Origin: JASHUC01 sp963849095 | GTDB lineage: Bacteria > Pseudomonadota > Gammaproteobacteria > Steroidobacterales > Steroidobacteraceae | Reading direction: 5' to 3' | Length of the DNA stretch: 64,000 nucleotides | Assembly: GCA_963849095.1 (NCBI GenBank) | Contig: CAWKGA010000008.1 | Span: forward strand, 124,001 to 188,000 | Shown: one piece after another, positions 33,652-43,131 of the stretch | Position numbering within the stretch: position 1 is the first letter of the stretch | Layout of the letters: each line of letters starts with the position of its first letter | Notes under the pieces: model-generated | Told to the model about the DNA's origin: nothing | What the model saw: only the letters and a program-made list of their open reading frames with translations | The model's database searches: none | Made by a program: the position numbers and the translations under genes

Positions 33652-35475
33652 ATGAGCACTCGAGCCAAGCCGAACGGATTCCCGCTACCGAGCTCGCTGA
33701 AGGTGGTTCCAGGAACCGAGCGAGCTCAAGCGGCCTACCCCTACTACACCCAGTTCACTCCGGCGGACGACCAGCGCTTCTGGTTCTACAATTCCATGCA
33801 CTTCCCCGAGCCCATGTCGGCGTTCGACATGGTGACCGCGGAGGCCGCCTATTGCGCGCTCGGCTCAGCTAACACCCGCGTCCACAGTCTTCCAACCACC
33901 CTCGGGATCGACCACCGGATCATCAACGGCCGGGTGTACATCGGCGGCAACGCCGTAACCGACCCGGAGCAGATCGCGCGCCGAACGATCGAATTCCAGA
34001 AGCGGGCGTTCTACTACTACGAGAACTGGGAGCGCCTCTATGCCCAGTGGCGCGAGAAGATGCTCGCGCTGATCCGGGACGCCGAGGCGCTGCCGAAGCT
34101 CGAGCTCCCGGAGTTCGAGCCCATCGAGCACGTCCGCGCCGGACGCGGCGTGGCCTCGAACCACTACCTCCTCGACGCCTACTACAAGACGCTCGAGGGC
34201 TACTTCCGGATGTGGCACCACCATTTCGAGTTCCTGCTGCTCGGGTACGGTGCATACATGACTTTCTTCGGCTTCTGCAAGAAGGCCTTCCCGGAGATCA
34301 GCGATCAAACGGTTGCCCGGATGGTGGCCGGCATCGAGGCGGAGATTTTCCGTCCGGACGAGGAGGTGCGGCGCCTCGCGCGCCGGGCCGTCGACCTCGG
34401 CGTGGATGGGTGCTTCCAGGAGGGCGTCTCGGCCGATGCTGTCATGCGGTCGCTCAAGCAGGCAGGCGTTCCGGGGCAGGACTGGCTGAAGGAGCTCGAG
34501 ATCTCGCGCCACCCCTGGTTCAACATCAACGTGGGCGACGGCTTCTATCACTATCACCGCTCGTGGAACGACGACCTGTCGATGCCGTTCGCCGGGATCC
34601 CGGGATACGTGAGCCGGGTGAAGGCCGGGGAGTCGCTCGAGAGGCCTTTGCAGAAGCTCCAGGCGGAGCGCTGGCAGCTCATCGCCGACTACCGAGAGCT
34701 CCTCGGCTCCGACGAGGAGCGGGCGGCCTACGATCAGATGATCACGCTCGCTCATCGAGTGTTCCCGTACGTCGAGGGCCACAAATTCTATTGCGAGCAT
34801 TGGTACACCAACCTGTTCTTCAACAAGATCCGGGAGTTCGGCGGATTGCTCGCCCGTTACGGGTTCTTCGCCGATGCAGAGGATGTCTTCCAGCTCACCC
34901 ATTTCGAGCTCGAGTCGGCGATCATCGACCTCATGTCGTCCTGGTCGAACGGCTCCCCTCCGCGTGGCCCGGAGCACTGGCCCGCGGTGGTGGCCGAGCG
35001 CCGCGCCGCGATCGCCGAGTGGGCGAAGCACGACACGCCTCCGGCTCTGGGGCCGGTTCCGGAAATTATCGACGACCCCGCGATCGTCATGCTGTGGGGT
35101 ATTACCCGCGAGAGCCTCGATCAGTGGCTCGAGGCGGACAGCGGTCCGCCGGGGAACGAGATCCGGGGCTTCGCCGCATCGAGCGGCGTGGTGGAGGGTC
35201 CCGCGCGTATCGTCAAGTCGGTGGAGGAGATCTCGCGCCTGAAGAAGGGCGACATCCTCGTCTGCCAGGTCACGAATCCCACCTGGGCGCCTGTCTTTCA
35301 AAAGATCGCGGCCGCGGTGTCCGACATCGGCGGCTCGATGAGCCACGCGGCCATCGTCGCACGCGAGTTCGGCCTTCCCGCCGTCGTCGGCACCGGCACC
35401 GCCACATCGAGGATCAAGGATGGACAGCGGATCCGCGTCGATGGCGGGCGCGGTGTGGTCACCATTCTCCAGTAG
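33652..35475 (+). CDS. PEP-synthase-like phosphohistidine subunit of an aryl dikinase (AcvA/HpeH or phenylphosphate-synthase alpha-like)
   Basis: 607 residues from ATG 33652 (GGAG upstream). Residues about 1-500 are a largely helical substrate domain rich in aromatic residues ('YYYENWERLYAQWREKML', 'MWHHHFEFLLLGYG'). The last 90 residues are the swivelling phosphohistidine domain of PEP synthases, 'GGSMSHAAIVAREFGLPAVVG', with the phospho-acceptor His at 565. There is no PEP/pyruvate TIM barrel. The ATP-grasp half is a separate gene at 36089. Known enzymes with this split phosphorylate phenol (phenylphosphate synthase) or hydroxyacetophenones (AcvAB, HpeHI). The substrate here is inferred as a phenolic compound. 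Confidence 0.75.
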   Translation: MSTRAKPNGFPLPSSLKVVPGTERAQAAYPYYTQFTPADDQRFWFYNSMHFPEPMSAFDMVTAEAAYCALGSANTRVHSLPTTLGIDHRIINGRVYIGGNAVTDPEQIARRTIEFQKRAFYYYENWERLYAQWREKMLALIRDAEALPKLELPEFEPIEHVRAGRGVASNHYLLDAYYKTLEGYFRMWHHHFEFLLLGYGAYMTFFGFCKKAFPEISDQTVARMVAGIEAEIFRPDEEVRRLARRAVDLGVDGCFQEGVSADAVMRSLKQAGVPGQDWLKELEISRHPWFNINVGDGFYHYHRSWNDDLSMPFAGIPGYVSRVKAGESLERPLQKLQAERWQLIADYRELLGSDEERAAYDQMITLAHRVFPYVEGHKFYCEHWYTNLFFNKIREFGGLLARYGFFADAEDVFQLTHFELESAIIDLMSSWSNGSPPRGPEHWPAVVAERRAAIAEWAKHDTPPALGPVPEIIDDPAIVMLWGITRESLDQWLEADSGPPGNEIRGFAASSGVVEGPARIVKSVEEISRLKKGDILVCQVTNPTWAPVFQKIAAAVSDIGGSMSHAAIVAREFGLPAVVGTGTATSRIKDGQRIRVDGGRGVVTILQ

Positions 35476-35484
35476 AGGCAAGTC

Positions 35485-36033
35485 ATGGCTGCATCGGCCA
35501 AGTCATCGATCTCCGCTCCGCCGTCCACCGCCTACAAGATTGTCAACGTCCCCGAGGTGCATCGGGACCTCATCCGGCGCTACGGCGTACCCGGAACGTT
35601 CGTCGGCCCGTCCGAGCAGGAAAGTCCCTGGGTGCCATTCGGCGACAAGGCCGCTCTCCGTCACCTCGCCTTTGACGTGCGCAGGAACACCTTCAGCAAC
35701 ATCCTCTGGATCAAATCGGCGGGAGTCGTCGGCACGCACAAGCACCGCGGCACCGTCGTCATGGTCTGCCTCGAAGGCAGTGCCCGTTACCTGGAATACG
35801 ACTGGGTGGCGGGCCCCGGAGACTTCATCTACGAAACCCCGGGGCTGACCCATACGCTCGTGAGCGATCATCCCCAGGGCGTGAAGCTGTTCGGCTGGCT
35901 CGAAGGGCCGACCGAGTTCTACGACGACAAAGGCAACTTCGTCGAGACGCTCAACGTCTGGTGGTACATCAACCACTACGAAACCTACTGCCGCGAGCAC
36001 GGCATCCCGATCAACAAGCAGCTCTATCTGTAG
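35485..36033 (+). CDS. 2,4'-dihydroxyacetophenone-dioxygenase-like cupin
   Basis: 182 residues, one cupin. Probable 3-His metal site: 'THKHRG' (His 85, 87) and 'GLTHTL' (His 123), with no Glu in the usual motif-1 position. This is the pattern of Dke1/DAD-like enzymes that cleave C-C bonds next to a carbonyl. Family members turn 2,4'-dihydroxyacetophenone into 4-hydroxybenzoate plus formate. It sits between the two dikinase genes, 10 bp after the first, so the substrate is probably a hydroxyaryl ketone. ATG 35485 is used. Confidence 0.78.
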   Translation: MAASAKSSISAPPSTAYKIVNVPEVHRDLIRRYGVPGTFVGPSEQESPWVPFGDKAALRHLAFDVRRNTFSNILWIKSAGVVGTHKHRGTVVMVCLEGSARYLEYDWVAGPGDFIYETPGLTHTLVSDHPQGVKLFGWLEGPTEFYDDKGNFVETLNVWWYINHYETYCREHGIPINKQLYL

Positions 36034-36088
36034 CGACCGGTCTTAAGATCGATCACCGCTCGACCCCTGCCGCTCAAGCCGGTACGCG

Positions 36089-37141
36089 ATGGCTTCATCC
36101 GAGCACGTCAGCTGGTTCTCCGACATCGGCCTCGACGATCGTCCCCACGTCGGAGGCAAGGGCGGCAGCTTGGGGGAGCTCATGCGCGCGGGCATTTCCG
36201 TTCCGCCGGGGTTCGTCGTGAGAACCGCGGCGTTCGAGCGGTTCGTGCAGGCGCTCGAGCGGGAAGCGCCCGTGCGAGCTCAAGTGGGCTCGCTCGACCC
36301 CGAGGACCTCGAGGCCGTCACGGCATGCTCGAGGGCTCTCAGAGGTCGAGTGGAGGGAGCCGCGCTGCCGGCCGATGTGCTCGAGGAGATCGCTGCCGCG
36401 CACGCCGCTCTGTGCGGCGCCGAGCTGCAAGCACCGGTCGCCGTGCGCTCGTCGGCGACGACGGAGGACTCGGCCGATGCGAGCTTCGCCGGCCTTCAAG
36501 ACACCTACCTCTGGGTCCAGGGCGCGAGCGAGGTGCTCCGCAAGGTGCGCAGCTGCTGGGCGAGCCTCTATTCGGTCGAGGCGGTGACCTACCGTCTCCA
36601 GCACCGCTTTCCGGAGGAGGGCGTCGCCATGGCGGTGGTCGTGCAGAGCATGGTCGACGCGCGCACGGCCGGAGTGATGTTCACCCGCAGCCCCACGACG
36701 GGCGACCGTTCGGTGATCACCATCGAGGGCGCATGGGGCCTCGGCTCGGCGGTCGTCGGCGGCGAGGTCACTCCGGATCGCTGGGTCGTCGGCAAGATCA
36801 CCGGCGAGATCTCGGTGCGCGAGATATCGGACAAGGCCATTCAACATGTGCCGGCCGCCGCGGGCGGCATCGATGCGGTCGCGGTCGCGGAGGAGCAGCG
36901 CCGCGCCGCCTCCTTGAGTGATGCGGAGCTGCAGAGCTTGAGGGCCATCGCGCGCCAGGTCGAGCGGCACTACGGCCGGCCACAGGATATCGAGTGGGCG
37001 GTCGATCGGCGGTCCGGCGAGATCCAGCTCCTGCAAAGCCGGCCCGAGACCGTGTGGTCCGCCAAGGAAGCCGCGCCGGTCGCGCGCGCGGCCGACAATC
37101 CACTCGCGCATCTCATGTCGGTGTTCGGAGGGCGCCGGTGA
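36089..37141 (+). CDS. ATP-grasp (PEP/pyruvate-binding) subunit of the aryl dikinase
   Basis: 350 residues, matching the PEP synthase N-terminal domain alone. It has 'VGGKGGSLGELMRAGISVPPGF' (18-39), 'VAVRSSATTEDSADASFAGLQDT', 'WGLGSAVVGGEVTPD' and 'DIEWAVDRRSGEIQLLQSRPE'. All the ATP-binding motifs are intact, so it should transfer the beta-phosphate of ATP to His565 of the subunit at 33652, releasing AMP and phosphate. The two proteins correspond to one PEP synthase split in two without its C-terminal barrel. The stop overlaps the HAD gene start (GTGA). Confidence 0.78.
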   Translation: MASSEHVSWFSDIGLDDRPHVGGKGGSLGELMRAGISVPPGFVVRTAAFERFVQALEREAPVRAQVGSLDPEDLEAVTACSRALRGRVEGAALPADVLEEIAAAHAALCGAELQAPVAVRSSATTEDSADASFAGLQDTYLWVQGASEVLRKVRSCWASLYSVEAVTYRLQHRFPEEGVAMAVVVQSMVDARTAGVMFTRSPTTGDRSVITIEGAWGLGSAVVGGEVTPDRWVVGKITGEISVREISDKAIQHVPAAAGGIDAVAVAEEQRRAASLSDAELQSLRAIARQVERHYGRPQDIEWAVDRRSGEIQLLQSRPETVWSAKEAAPVARAADNPLAHLMSVFGGRR

Positions 37142-38001
37142 GCGGCGCGCACGAGGCGCCGCCGCCTATCAAAGGTTTCATGTTCGATGTCGATGGGACG
37201 CTGCTGCTGAGCGACCGCTCGCTCGGCGGGTACGAGGTGCTTCCCGGGGCCATCGAGGTGCTGTCGGAGCTGAAGGAGCGGCGGGTGCCGTTCGTCCTGC
37301 TCACCAACGGCAGCGCCTATCCGCCCGCCGAGCAGGCGGCAAAGCTGCGGAAGGTCGGACTGCCGGTCGATGACGAGCAGATGCTCACTCCCTCCTGCGT
37401 CACGGCGGACCACATGTCCCGCCGCGGCATCAAGCGCGTACTGGTGCTCGGGGTGCGCGGCGTCGGCCACGCGCTGCGCGAGGCGGGCATCGAGACGGTC
37501 TACACCGGCGAGCCGGGCGCAACCGATGTCGATGCCGTCTACGTCGGCTGGCACCCCGACTGCGCCATGAAGGACATCGAGGCCGCGTGCCACGCGGTCT
37601 GGGGCGGCGCGAGGCTCTACGTCGCCTCCGACGTGCCCTTCTTCGCGACCAAGCATGGGCGCATGATCGGCTATTCGTTCACCATCACGGGTGCGATTCG
37701 CCGCCTGACGAAAGTGCCTGCGATCCTCACGGGCAAGCCGTCCCTGCACGCGCTGCGATTCGTGGCCGGGAAGCTCGGTGTGCGGATGCGCGAGGTGGGC
37801 GTCGTCGGGGACGATCCCGTCGTCGAGACCCTCATGGCCCGCCGCGGCGGCGCGACGGCCTTCGCCGTGACGACCGGCACGACGAAGCTCGAGGACTGGA
37901 TGCGTCAGCCGCCCTCGCGGCAGCCCCATCGGATCCTCACCGGACTCAACGAGGTGCTGTCCTACGCGGGTGCGCCGCCGGAGCGGGCCCCGGCCGGCTG
38001 A
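37138..38001 (+). CDS. HAD-IIA (NagD-like) phosphatase
   Basis: 287 residues from GTG 37138, which overlaps the dikinase stop. HAD motif I is 'FMFDVDGTLLLSD', motif II 'LTNGS', motif III is at the 'TGKPSL' lysine and motif IV at 'VGDDPVVET'. The cap is inserted between motifs II and III, so it is class IIA. Translational coupling to the dikinase suggests it acts on the aryl phosphate, as the phosphatase AcvF does in acetovanillone degradation; a general phosphatase is the alternative. Its last 40 bases overlap the convergent MFS gene. Confidence 0.8.
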   Translation: MSGAHEAPPPIKGFMFDVDGTLLLSDRSLGGYEVLPGAIEVLSELKERRVPFVLLTNGSAYPPAEQAAKLRKVGLPVDDEQMLTPSCVTADHMSRRGIKRVLVLGVRGVGHALREAGIETVYTGEPGATDVDAVYVGWHPDCAMKDIEAACHAVWGGARLYVASDVPFFATKHGRMIGYSFTITGAIRRLTKVPAILTGKPSLHALRFVAGKLGVRMREVGVVGDDPVVETLMARRGGATAFAVTTGTTKLEDWMRQPPSRQPHRILTGLNEVLSYAGAPPERAPAG

Positions 38002-39413
38002 CGCGCGGCTCGTGCTGCCGAGCGCTGCATCAATCCGATCGCGAGCATGCACGCTGAGAGCGCGGCCGGGCAGATCGCCATCACCGCGAAGGTCTGCCGC
38101 AGCGGCAGGCTCGAGGAGAGAATGAAGCCGCCGATCAGCGGTCCGGCGATGGAGCCGAACTTCGCGACGGAGGAGGCCCATCCGGTGCCGAGCCCCCGGT
38201 AGGCCGTCGGATAGAAAATGCCCGTGATGCTCGTGATGCCGAAGTGGCTGCCGCTCAGGAACACGCTGAGCAGCAGGAGCAGCACGATGAAGGGCGCCTC
38301 GCTCAAGGGCGCGAACCCCGCGACGATGAGAAGCGGCACCGCGATCAGCGCGAGCACCGCGAGGCTGACCACCCCGTTGCGGTCGGTGAAGCGCATCACC
38401 GCAAGGCCGCCCAGCATGCCGGCGAACGAATTGCCGGAGGTGACCCATGCGGCCGAGCTGCGCGAGAAGCCGAGGCCCTCGTAGACGATCGGGCCCCACG
38501 AGGTGAGGAAGAACGTGGTCATCGAGCTCACGATGTAGCCCGTCCACAGAAGCGGGGTGATCCATCGCAGCTCGCCGTCGAAGAGCGCGGAGACGTTGCG
38601 CGCACTCTCTCTCAGCCGCGCGAGGAGCGAGACGGGCGCCCCGCCGCCGAGCGGCCCGGCGGGACGGTTCGACTCGGTCGCGCTCGGCGTCTCGTCGGAC
38701 AGCACGAACCGCGCCGTGATCGGAACCTCCCGCTCCGGAGCGAGCCTGCGCACGGCGCGCGCGAGGACTGCGGGCCGGCGTCCGCTCGCAGCGAGGAACC
38801 GGAGCGACTCCGGCAGGACGGCGAGCAGCAGGAGCGAAGCGACGATCGAGGTGGCGCCGCCAAAGGCGAAGACCGCGAGCCAGCCGAACCGCGGAATGAG
38901 GAAGACGCTGATCGGTCCGGCGGTGCTCACGCCGAATCCATAGCCGAGCATGATCAGCGTGACCATCGTGGCACGATACCGCGTTCCGACGTATTCGGTG
39001 CCGAGCGCCCAGGTGAGCGGGATCGCTCCGCCGAGCGCGAGGCCAGCCGCAAAGCGCAACGCGATGAACGACCAGTAGCCGGTCGCGAGCGATAGAGCGA
39101 GGGTGAGCGCGCCAAAGCTCGCCGTGGCGGCGATGATGGCCGCTCGCCGACCGATCCGATCGCCGAGACCGCCGAAGAGGAAGCCCCCAAGCAGCGTTCC
39201 GGCGAGCGCCGCGCTGAAGATGTGGCCCAGCATGACCTTGTTGAGGTGATACGCGGGCGCGAAATACGGCGCGGCGAACGCGATGACGTTCATGTCGTAG
39301 CCGTCGAAGAACGTGACGAGCCAGCAGGCGAGGACCAGCCGCACGGCGGACCGGCCGAGAGCACGGCTTTCGATGATCTCGGCGACGTCGATGGTGGGGT
39401 GGCTCGCCGTCAC
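37962..39413 (-). CDS. MFS transporter, aromatic acid:H+ symporter (AAHS) type
   Basis: 483 residues from GTG 39413 (GAGGAG upstream); a TTG at 39491 would add 26 residues but has weaker context. Twelve hydrophobic helices are seen. The first helix carries 'LVTFFDGYDMNVIAFAAPYFA', the DGxD signature of AAHS carriers such as PcaK/BenK. Loop 2-3 has 'GGLGDRIGRRAAI'. It should import an aromatic carboxylate or a related compound into the cytosol. It runs opposite to the dikinase operon and overlaps the HAD gene by 40 bp. Confidence 0.85.
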   Translation of the reverse strand: MTASHPTIDVAEIIESRALGRSAVRLVLACWLVTFFDGYDMNVIAFAAPYFAPAYHLNKVMLGHIFSAALAGTLLGGFLFGGLGDRIGRRAAIIAATASFGALTLALSLATGYWSFIALRFAAGLALGGAIPLTWALGTEYVGTRYRATMVTLIMLGYGFGVSTAGPISVFLIPRFGWLAVFAFGGATSIVASLLLLAVLPESLRFLAASGRRPAVLARAVRRLAPEREVPITARFVLSDETPSATESNRPAGPLGGGAPVSLLARLRESARNVSALFDGELRWITPLLWTGYIVSSMTTFFLTSWGPIVYEGLGFSRSSAAWVTSGNSFAGMLGGLAVMRFTDRNGVVSLAVLALIAVPLLIVAGFAPLSEAPFIVLLLLLSVFLSGSHFGITSITGIFYPTAYRGLGTGWASSVAKFGSIAGPLIGGFILSSSLPLRQTFAVMAICPAALSACMLAIGLMQRSAARAARQPAGARSGGAPA

Positions 39414-39581
39414 TTCATGCTCCTCGAGGGCCTCGATGGCGGTATGCCAGGCGCGCCGGTCGGCGGCGCGCGCCGGCGGTGTGAACGACAAGGTGCGCTT
39501 TCAATTTGGCGGCGGCTGGTCTAACGTTGGAGCGATGATGCAGGGTAAACGGCTCCGAGTCACGCCGCGGGCACGCAGCCG

Positions 39582-40862
39582 ATGAGCAGCGCCGAGCCGG
39601 TAAGCGTCTCGCAAGCCGCGGCGCCCGGGACCGGCGGCGCGTCCTCCCCGGCCTACCAGACGATGATCGTGACGCTCCTCAGCATCACGTTCGGCATCGT
39701 CTTCTTCGACCGCAATGCGCTCGGTTACCTCATGCCGTTCGTGCAGCCCGACCTGCACTTGAGCGACACCGAGGTCGGCGTGCTCTCGAGCGCACTGTCG
39801 CTCACCTGGGCGTGCGCGGCATTCGGGATCGGGCTGGTGTCGGACAAGACGGGCAGCCGCAAGGGAGTGCTGATCGTCGCGACGCTCGCCTTCTCGGCGT
39901 GCTCGTTCCTGTCGGGCATCGCGGCCTCCTTCGCGATCTTGCTCGGAGCGCGCCTGCTGATGGGCGCGGCCGAAGGCGGGATCATGCCGATCAGCCAGGC
40001 GATCGTCGCCTCCGAGGTGCGGCCGGAGCGCCGCGGACTTGCGATGGGAGTGACCCAGAACTTCGGCTCGAACCTGCTCGGCACGTTCGCCGCGGCCGTC
40101 GTGCTCGCTTGGTTCGCATCGTCCTACGGATGGCGTCGTGCTTTCTTTCTCGCGGGCGCACCGGGCCTCATCGCCGCCGTGCTCCTCTGGAGATATCTGC
40201 GGCCGCCACAGGTCGATGCGCCCGCCGCGCACGGCCCGCGGGCCGACAAGGGGCTGATGCGTGCCGCGCTCGCCGACCGCAACGTCGTCCTGTGCGCGCT
40301 CATGGGCGTCGTGCTCGTTTCCTACTTCGTCGTCTGCCAGACCTTCATGCCGCTCTATCTGACGAACGTGCGCCATTACTCCCCGCAGACCGAGGGCTGG
40401 CTGATGGGCATGCTCGGCATCTCGGCGACTCTGGGCGCGTTCGTGATCTCCGGCCTCTCGGACCGGATCGGCCGCCGTCCGCTCATGATCGCGATGCCGA
40501 TCATCGGGGTGATCCTGCCGCTCGGGGCCCTGTATTTCACGGGCTCGGTCTGGGTGCTCGCCATCATCTTTTTCGTGGGCTGGGGACAGACCGGCATCTT
40601 CCCGCTGTTCATGGCGACCGTGCCGTCCGAGAGTGTCGATCCGCATCTGCGGGCGACGGTTCTCGGCGTGTGCATGGGCACGGGCGAGGTGCTCGGAGGC
40701 GTGCTGTCACCTTCGATCGCCGGCTATGCCGCGGATCGGGCGGGGCTGCAGGCGCCGCTGTGGATCATGCTCGGCCTCACGATCGTCGGGGCCGTGCTGG
40801 CGCTCGGGCTGCGAGAGACCGCGCCGCGTGCCCTGGCCCGCATGAGTCCCGCGGGCCGCTGA
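39582..40862 (+). CDS. MFS transporter, anion:cation symporter (ACS) type
   Basis: 426 residues, 12 hydrophobic helices. An early helix has 'ITFGIVFFDRNALGYLMPFV' and loop 2-3 has 'LVSDKTGSRKGV'. This is the pattern of ACS-family carriers of organic anions such as phthalate, tartrate or hexuronate. The gene is divergent from the AAHS transporter, with a 168-bp gap that shows no clear motif. The stop is 3 bp before the start of the triple-domain protein, so they are probably co-transcribed. Confidence 0.82.
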   Translation: MSSAEPVSVSQAAAPGTGGASSPAYQTMIVTLLSITFGIVFFDRNALGYLMPFVQPDLHLSDTEVGVLSSALSLTWACAAFGIGLVSDKTGSRKGVLIVATLAFSACSFLSGIAASFAILLGARLLMGAAEGGIMPISQAIVASEVRPERRGLAMGVTQNFGSNLLGTFAAAVVLAWFASSYGWRRAFFLAGAPGLIAAVLLWRYLRPPQVDAPAAHGPRADKGLMRAALADRNVVLCALMGVVLVSYFVVCQTFMPLYLTNVRHYSPQTEGWLMGMLGISATLGAFVISGLSDRIGRRPLMIAMPIIGVILPLGALYFTGSVWVLAIIFFVGWGQTGIFPLFMATVPSESVDPHLRATVLGVCMGTGEVLGGVLSPSIAGYAADRAGLQAPLWIMLGLTIVGAVLALGLRETAPRALARMSPAGR

Positions 40863-40865
40863 TCC

Positions 40866-43043
40866 GTGGCGGCCGGGGCGGGCAGCGACCAGTGCACGGT
40901 GCGCACGGCATCGCGACGTAAGGGGCTGTACGCATCCCTCGCGTGCGCCGCGCTCGCGGCCGCGATGGCCGGCCGTCTGGCCTCCGCGGCAGGCGCGGAT
41001 GTCGATGCCCGGACGATCGCTCGGCTGCAGGCGCGGATCGCGGCCCTCGACACCGAGGCGGCGCGCATCGAAGATGCGGACGCCGTGAAGAAGCTCCAGC
41101 GGGCCTACGGGTATTACATCGACAAGGGCTACTGGGGCGAGGCCGCCGCGCTCTTTGCCGATGACGCCACGATGGAGATCGGCGTGGACGGCGTCTATGT
41201 CGGCCAGGCACGGATTCGCGAGCGGCTGATGCTCGACGGCGGGGGCAATCCAGGGCCGGGACTGCCCTTCGGCCAGATCTATCACCGCATGCAGCTTCAG
41301 CCCGTGGTCGATGTCGCGCCGGACGGAACGACGGCGAAAGGCCGCTGGCGGGAGATCGCGCTGCTCGGCCACTACCACCATGATGCGGAGTGGGGCGCGG
41401 GCGTCTACGAGAACGAGTACGTCAAGCAGCACGGCGTCTGGAAGATCTGGAAGCTGCATTACTATCCGAGCTTTGTCGCCCCGTACGACAGCGGCTGGGC
41501 GAAGCTGAAACCGGTGACGGGAGACTGGAAGTCGGCCGTCGGAAAGGCTCTCCCGGCCGACCGCCCGCCGACTGTCCGGTACGAGCCCTTTCCCGATACG
41601 TTCACTCCGCCCTTTCATTACAAGAGTCCCGTGAGCGGGGACGCCTCAGGCGCCTCGAACACACCGGGCGCCTCGACCCTGGCGGGCACATTGAGCGAGG
41701 AGCAGACCCCGAAGACTCTGCAGCTGCGGGAGTCGGTTGCGCGCTCGGCGCGGCAGCTCGCGCTCCTTACGTCCCATCACCAGATCGAGCGGCTGCAGGC
41801 CGCCTACGGCTACTACATCGACAAGGGCCTGTGGCACAGCGCCGCGGCGCTCTTCAGCCGGCGCGCCACGTACGAATACGGGCAGCGCGGCGTCTATGTC
41901 GGGCGCGCGCACATCCGCAAGGCGCTCGCGCTCATGGGGCCGGAAGGACTCGAGCAGGGCGAGCTCAACGACTATCCGATGCTTCAACCCATCATCGACG
42001 TGGCCCCGGACGACCGGACCGCCAAGGCGCGCTGGCGCAGTGACGTCATGCTTGCCCAGAATGGCAAGGGGGAGTGGGGCGAAGGAGAGTACGAGAACGA
42101 GTACGTCAACGAGGACGGCGTCTGGAAGATCAGCAAGCTGCACTTCTACGTCACGTTCTTCGCGGACTACGACCGGGGCTGGGGCGCCGGCGATATTCCC
42201 CTCGCGGGGCCGAGCGCCACGCTGCCGCCGGATCGACCGCCGACGGAGATTTATCGTTCTCTGCCCGGCATCTATATGCCTCCCTACCACTATGGAAATC
42301 CGGTCGCCGATGCCGTGCCGTCCATCGAGCAGGATGTACAGGGCCCGGCCGATCTCCCCGCGGGTCTTCTCGCGCTGCAAGCGAGCGCCAACGCGCTGGC
42401 GCACCGGGCGGAGCTGCTCGCGGACCACGCGCAGATCGAGAAGATCCAGCGAGCGTACGGATATTACGTGGACAAGGCTCAATGGCCCGATGTCGCGCAG
42501 CTTTTCGCGGCGGACGGCACCTACGAGATCGGCGGCCGGGGCATCTTCATCGGGCCGAAGAGGGTGCTTGAGTACCTGGTCACGGGCCTCGGCCCGATCG
42601 GCATGTCAACGCGGACTGGCCAGTTACTGAATCATCAGCAGTTCCAGGGCATCGTCGATGTGGCCCCCGACGGCAAGACCGCTGAAGGACGCTGGACGGC
42701 CTTCATCATGGGCGGCACGGGCCGCACCGGGCTGTGGGGCGATGCGCTCTACGAGAACACGTACGTGAAGGAGAGCGGCGTCTGGAAGTTCAAGACCGTG
42801 CGCGCGGCATTCAACATGTATGCGCCCTATCAGGGCGGGTGGAGGGACGGCTCCGTGCCGAACACGAGGCCGGACAGCTTCCTGCCGCCGCCGGATCTGC
42901 CCCCGTCGCAGCTCTACCTCACCTATCCGAGCTTCTACGTCCTCCCGTTCCATTACCCGAATCCGGTGACGGGGCGGCCGGCGCCGCCACCGAATCCGGC
43001 GGCGGGCGGCGTTGCGCCGATGAGTCTCTACGTCCCGCGATGA
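40866..43043 (+). CDS. exported protein with three tandem SnoaL/NTF2-like domains
   Basis: 725 residues from GTG 40866. A signal-like N-terminus (hydrophobic 'LYASLACAALAAAMAGRLAS') precedes three copies (about 68-235, 300-470, 520-700) of a domain with 'AYGYYIDKGYWGEAAALFADDATMEIG', 'GVYVGQARIR', 'VDVAPDGTTAKGRW' and 'YENEYVKQHGVWKIWKLHYY'. Each copy is a SnoaL_4-type cone fold normally found as a stand-alone polyketide-cyclase-like or hydratase-like domain. The copies have diverged substantially outside the motifs, so the triplication is old. Between copies lie proline-rich linkers. The function is unknown. Confidence 0.75.
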   Translation: MAAGAGSDQCTVRTASRRKGLYASLACAALAAAMAGRLASAAGADVDARTIARLQARIAALDTEAARIEDADAVKKLQRAYGYYIDKGYWGEAAALFADDATMEIGVDGVYVGQARIRERLMLDGGGNPGPGLPFGQIYHRMQLQPVVDVAPDGTTAKGRWREIALLGHYHHDAEWGAGVYENEYVKQHGVWKIWKLHYYPSFVAPYDSGWAKLKPVTGDWKSAVGKALPADRPPTVRYEPFPDTFTPPFHYKSPVSGDASGASNTPGASTLAGTLSEEQTPKTLQLRESVARSARQLALLTSHHQIERLQAAYGYYIDKGLWHSAAALFSRRATYEYGQRGVYVGRAHIRKALALMGPEGLEQGELNDYPMLQPIIDVAPDDRTAKARWRSDVMLAQNGKGEWGEGEYENEYVNEDGVWKISKLHFYVTFFADYDRGWGAGDIPLAGPSATLPPDRPPTEIYRSLPGIYMPPYHYGNPVADAVPSIEQDVQGPADLPAGLLALQASANALAHRAELLADHAQIEKIQRAYGYYVDKAQWPDVAQLFAADGTYEIGGRGIFIGPKRVLEYLVTGLGPIGMSTRTGQLLNHQQFQGIVDVAPDGKTAEGRWTAFIMGGTGRTGLWGDALYENTYVKESGVWKFKTVRAAFNMYAPYQGGWRDGSVPNTRPDSFLPPPDLPPSQLYLTYPSFYVLPFHYPNPVTGRPAPPPNPAAGGVAPMSLYVPR

Positions 43044-43131
43044 TTGAGCTCAGCGCAGCGTTGGGTCCCAGGCCACGCTCCCGCTGTATCGCGAGGCCAC
43101 ATGTCGATTAAGCTCAGAGGCTCTGGAGCTC

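Noticed and set aside
33652..37141. PEP synthase or pyruvate phosphate dikinase
   Set aside because: The C-terminal PEP/pyruvate-binding barrel is missing from both genes, so it cannot act on pyruvate in the normal way.
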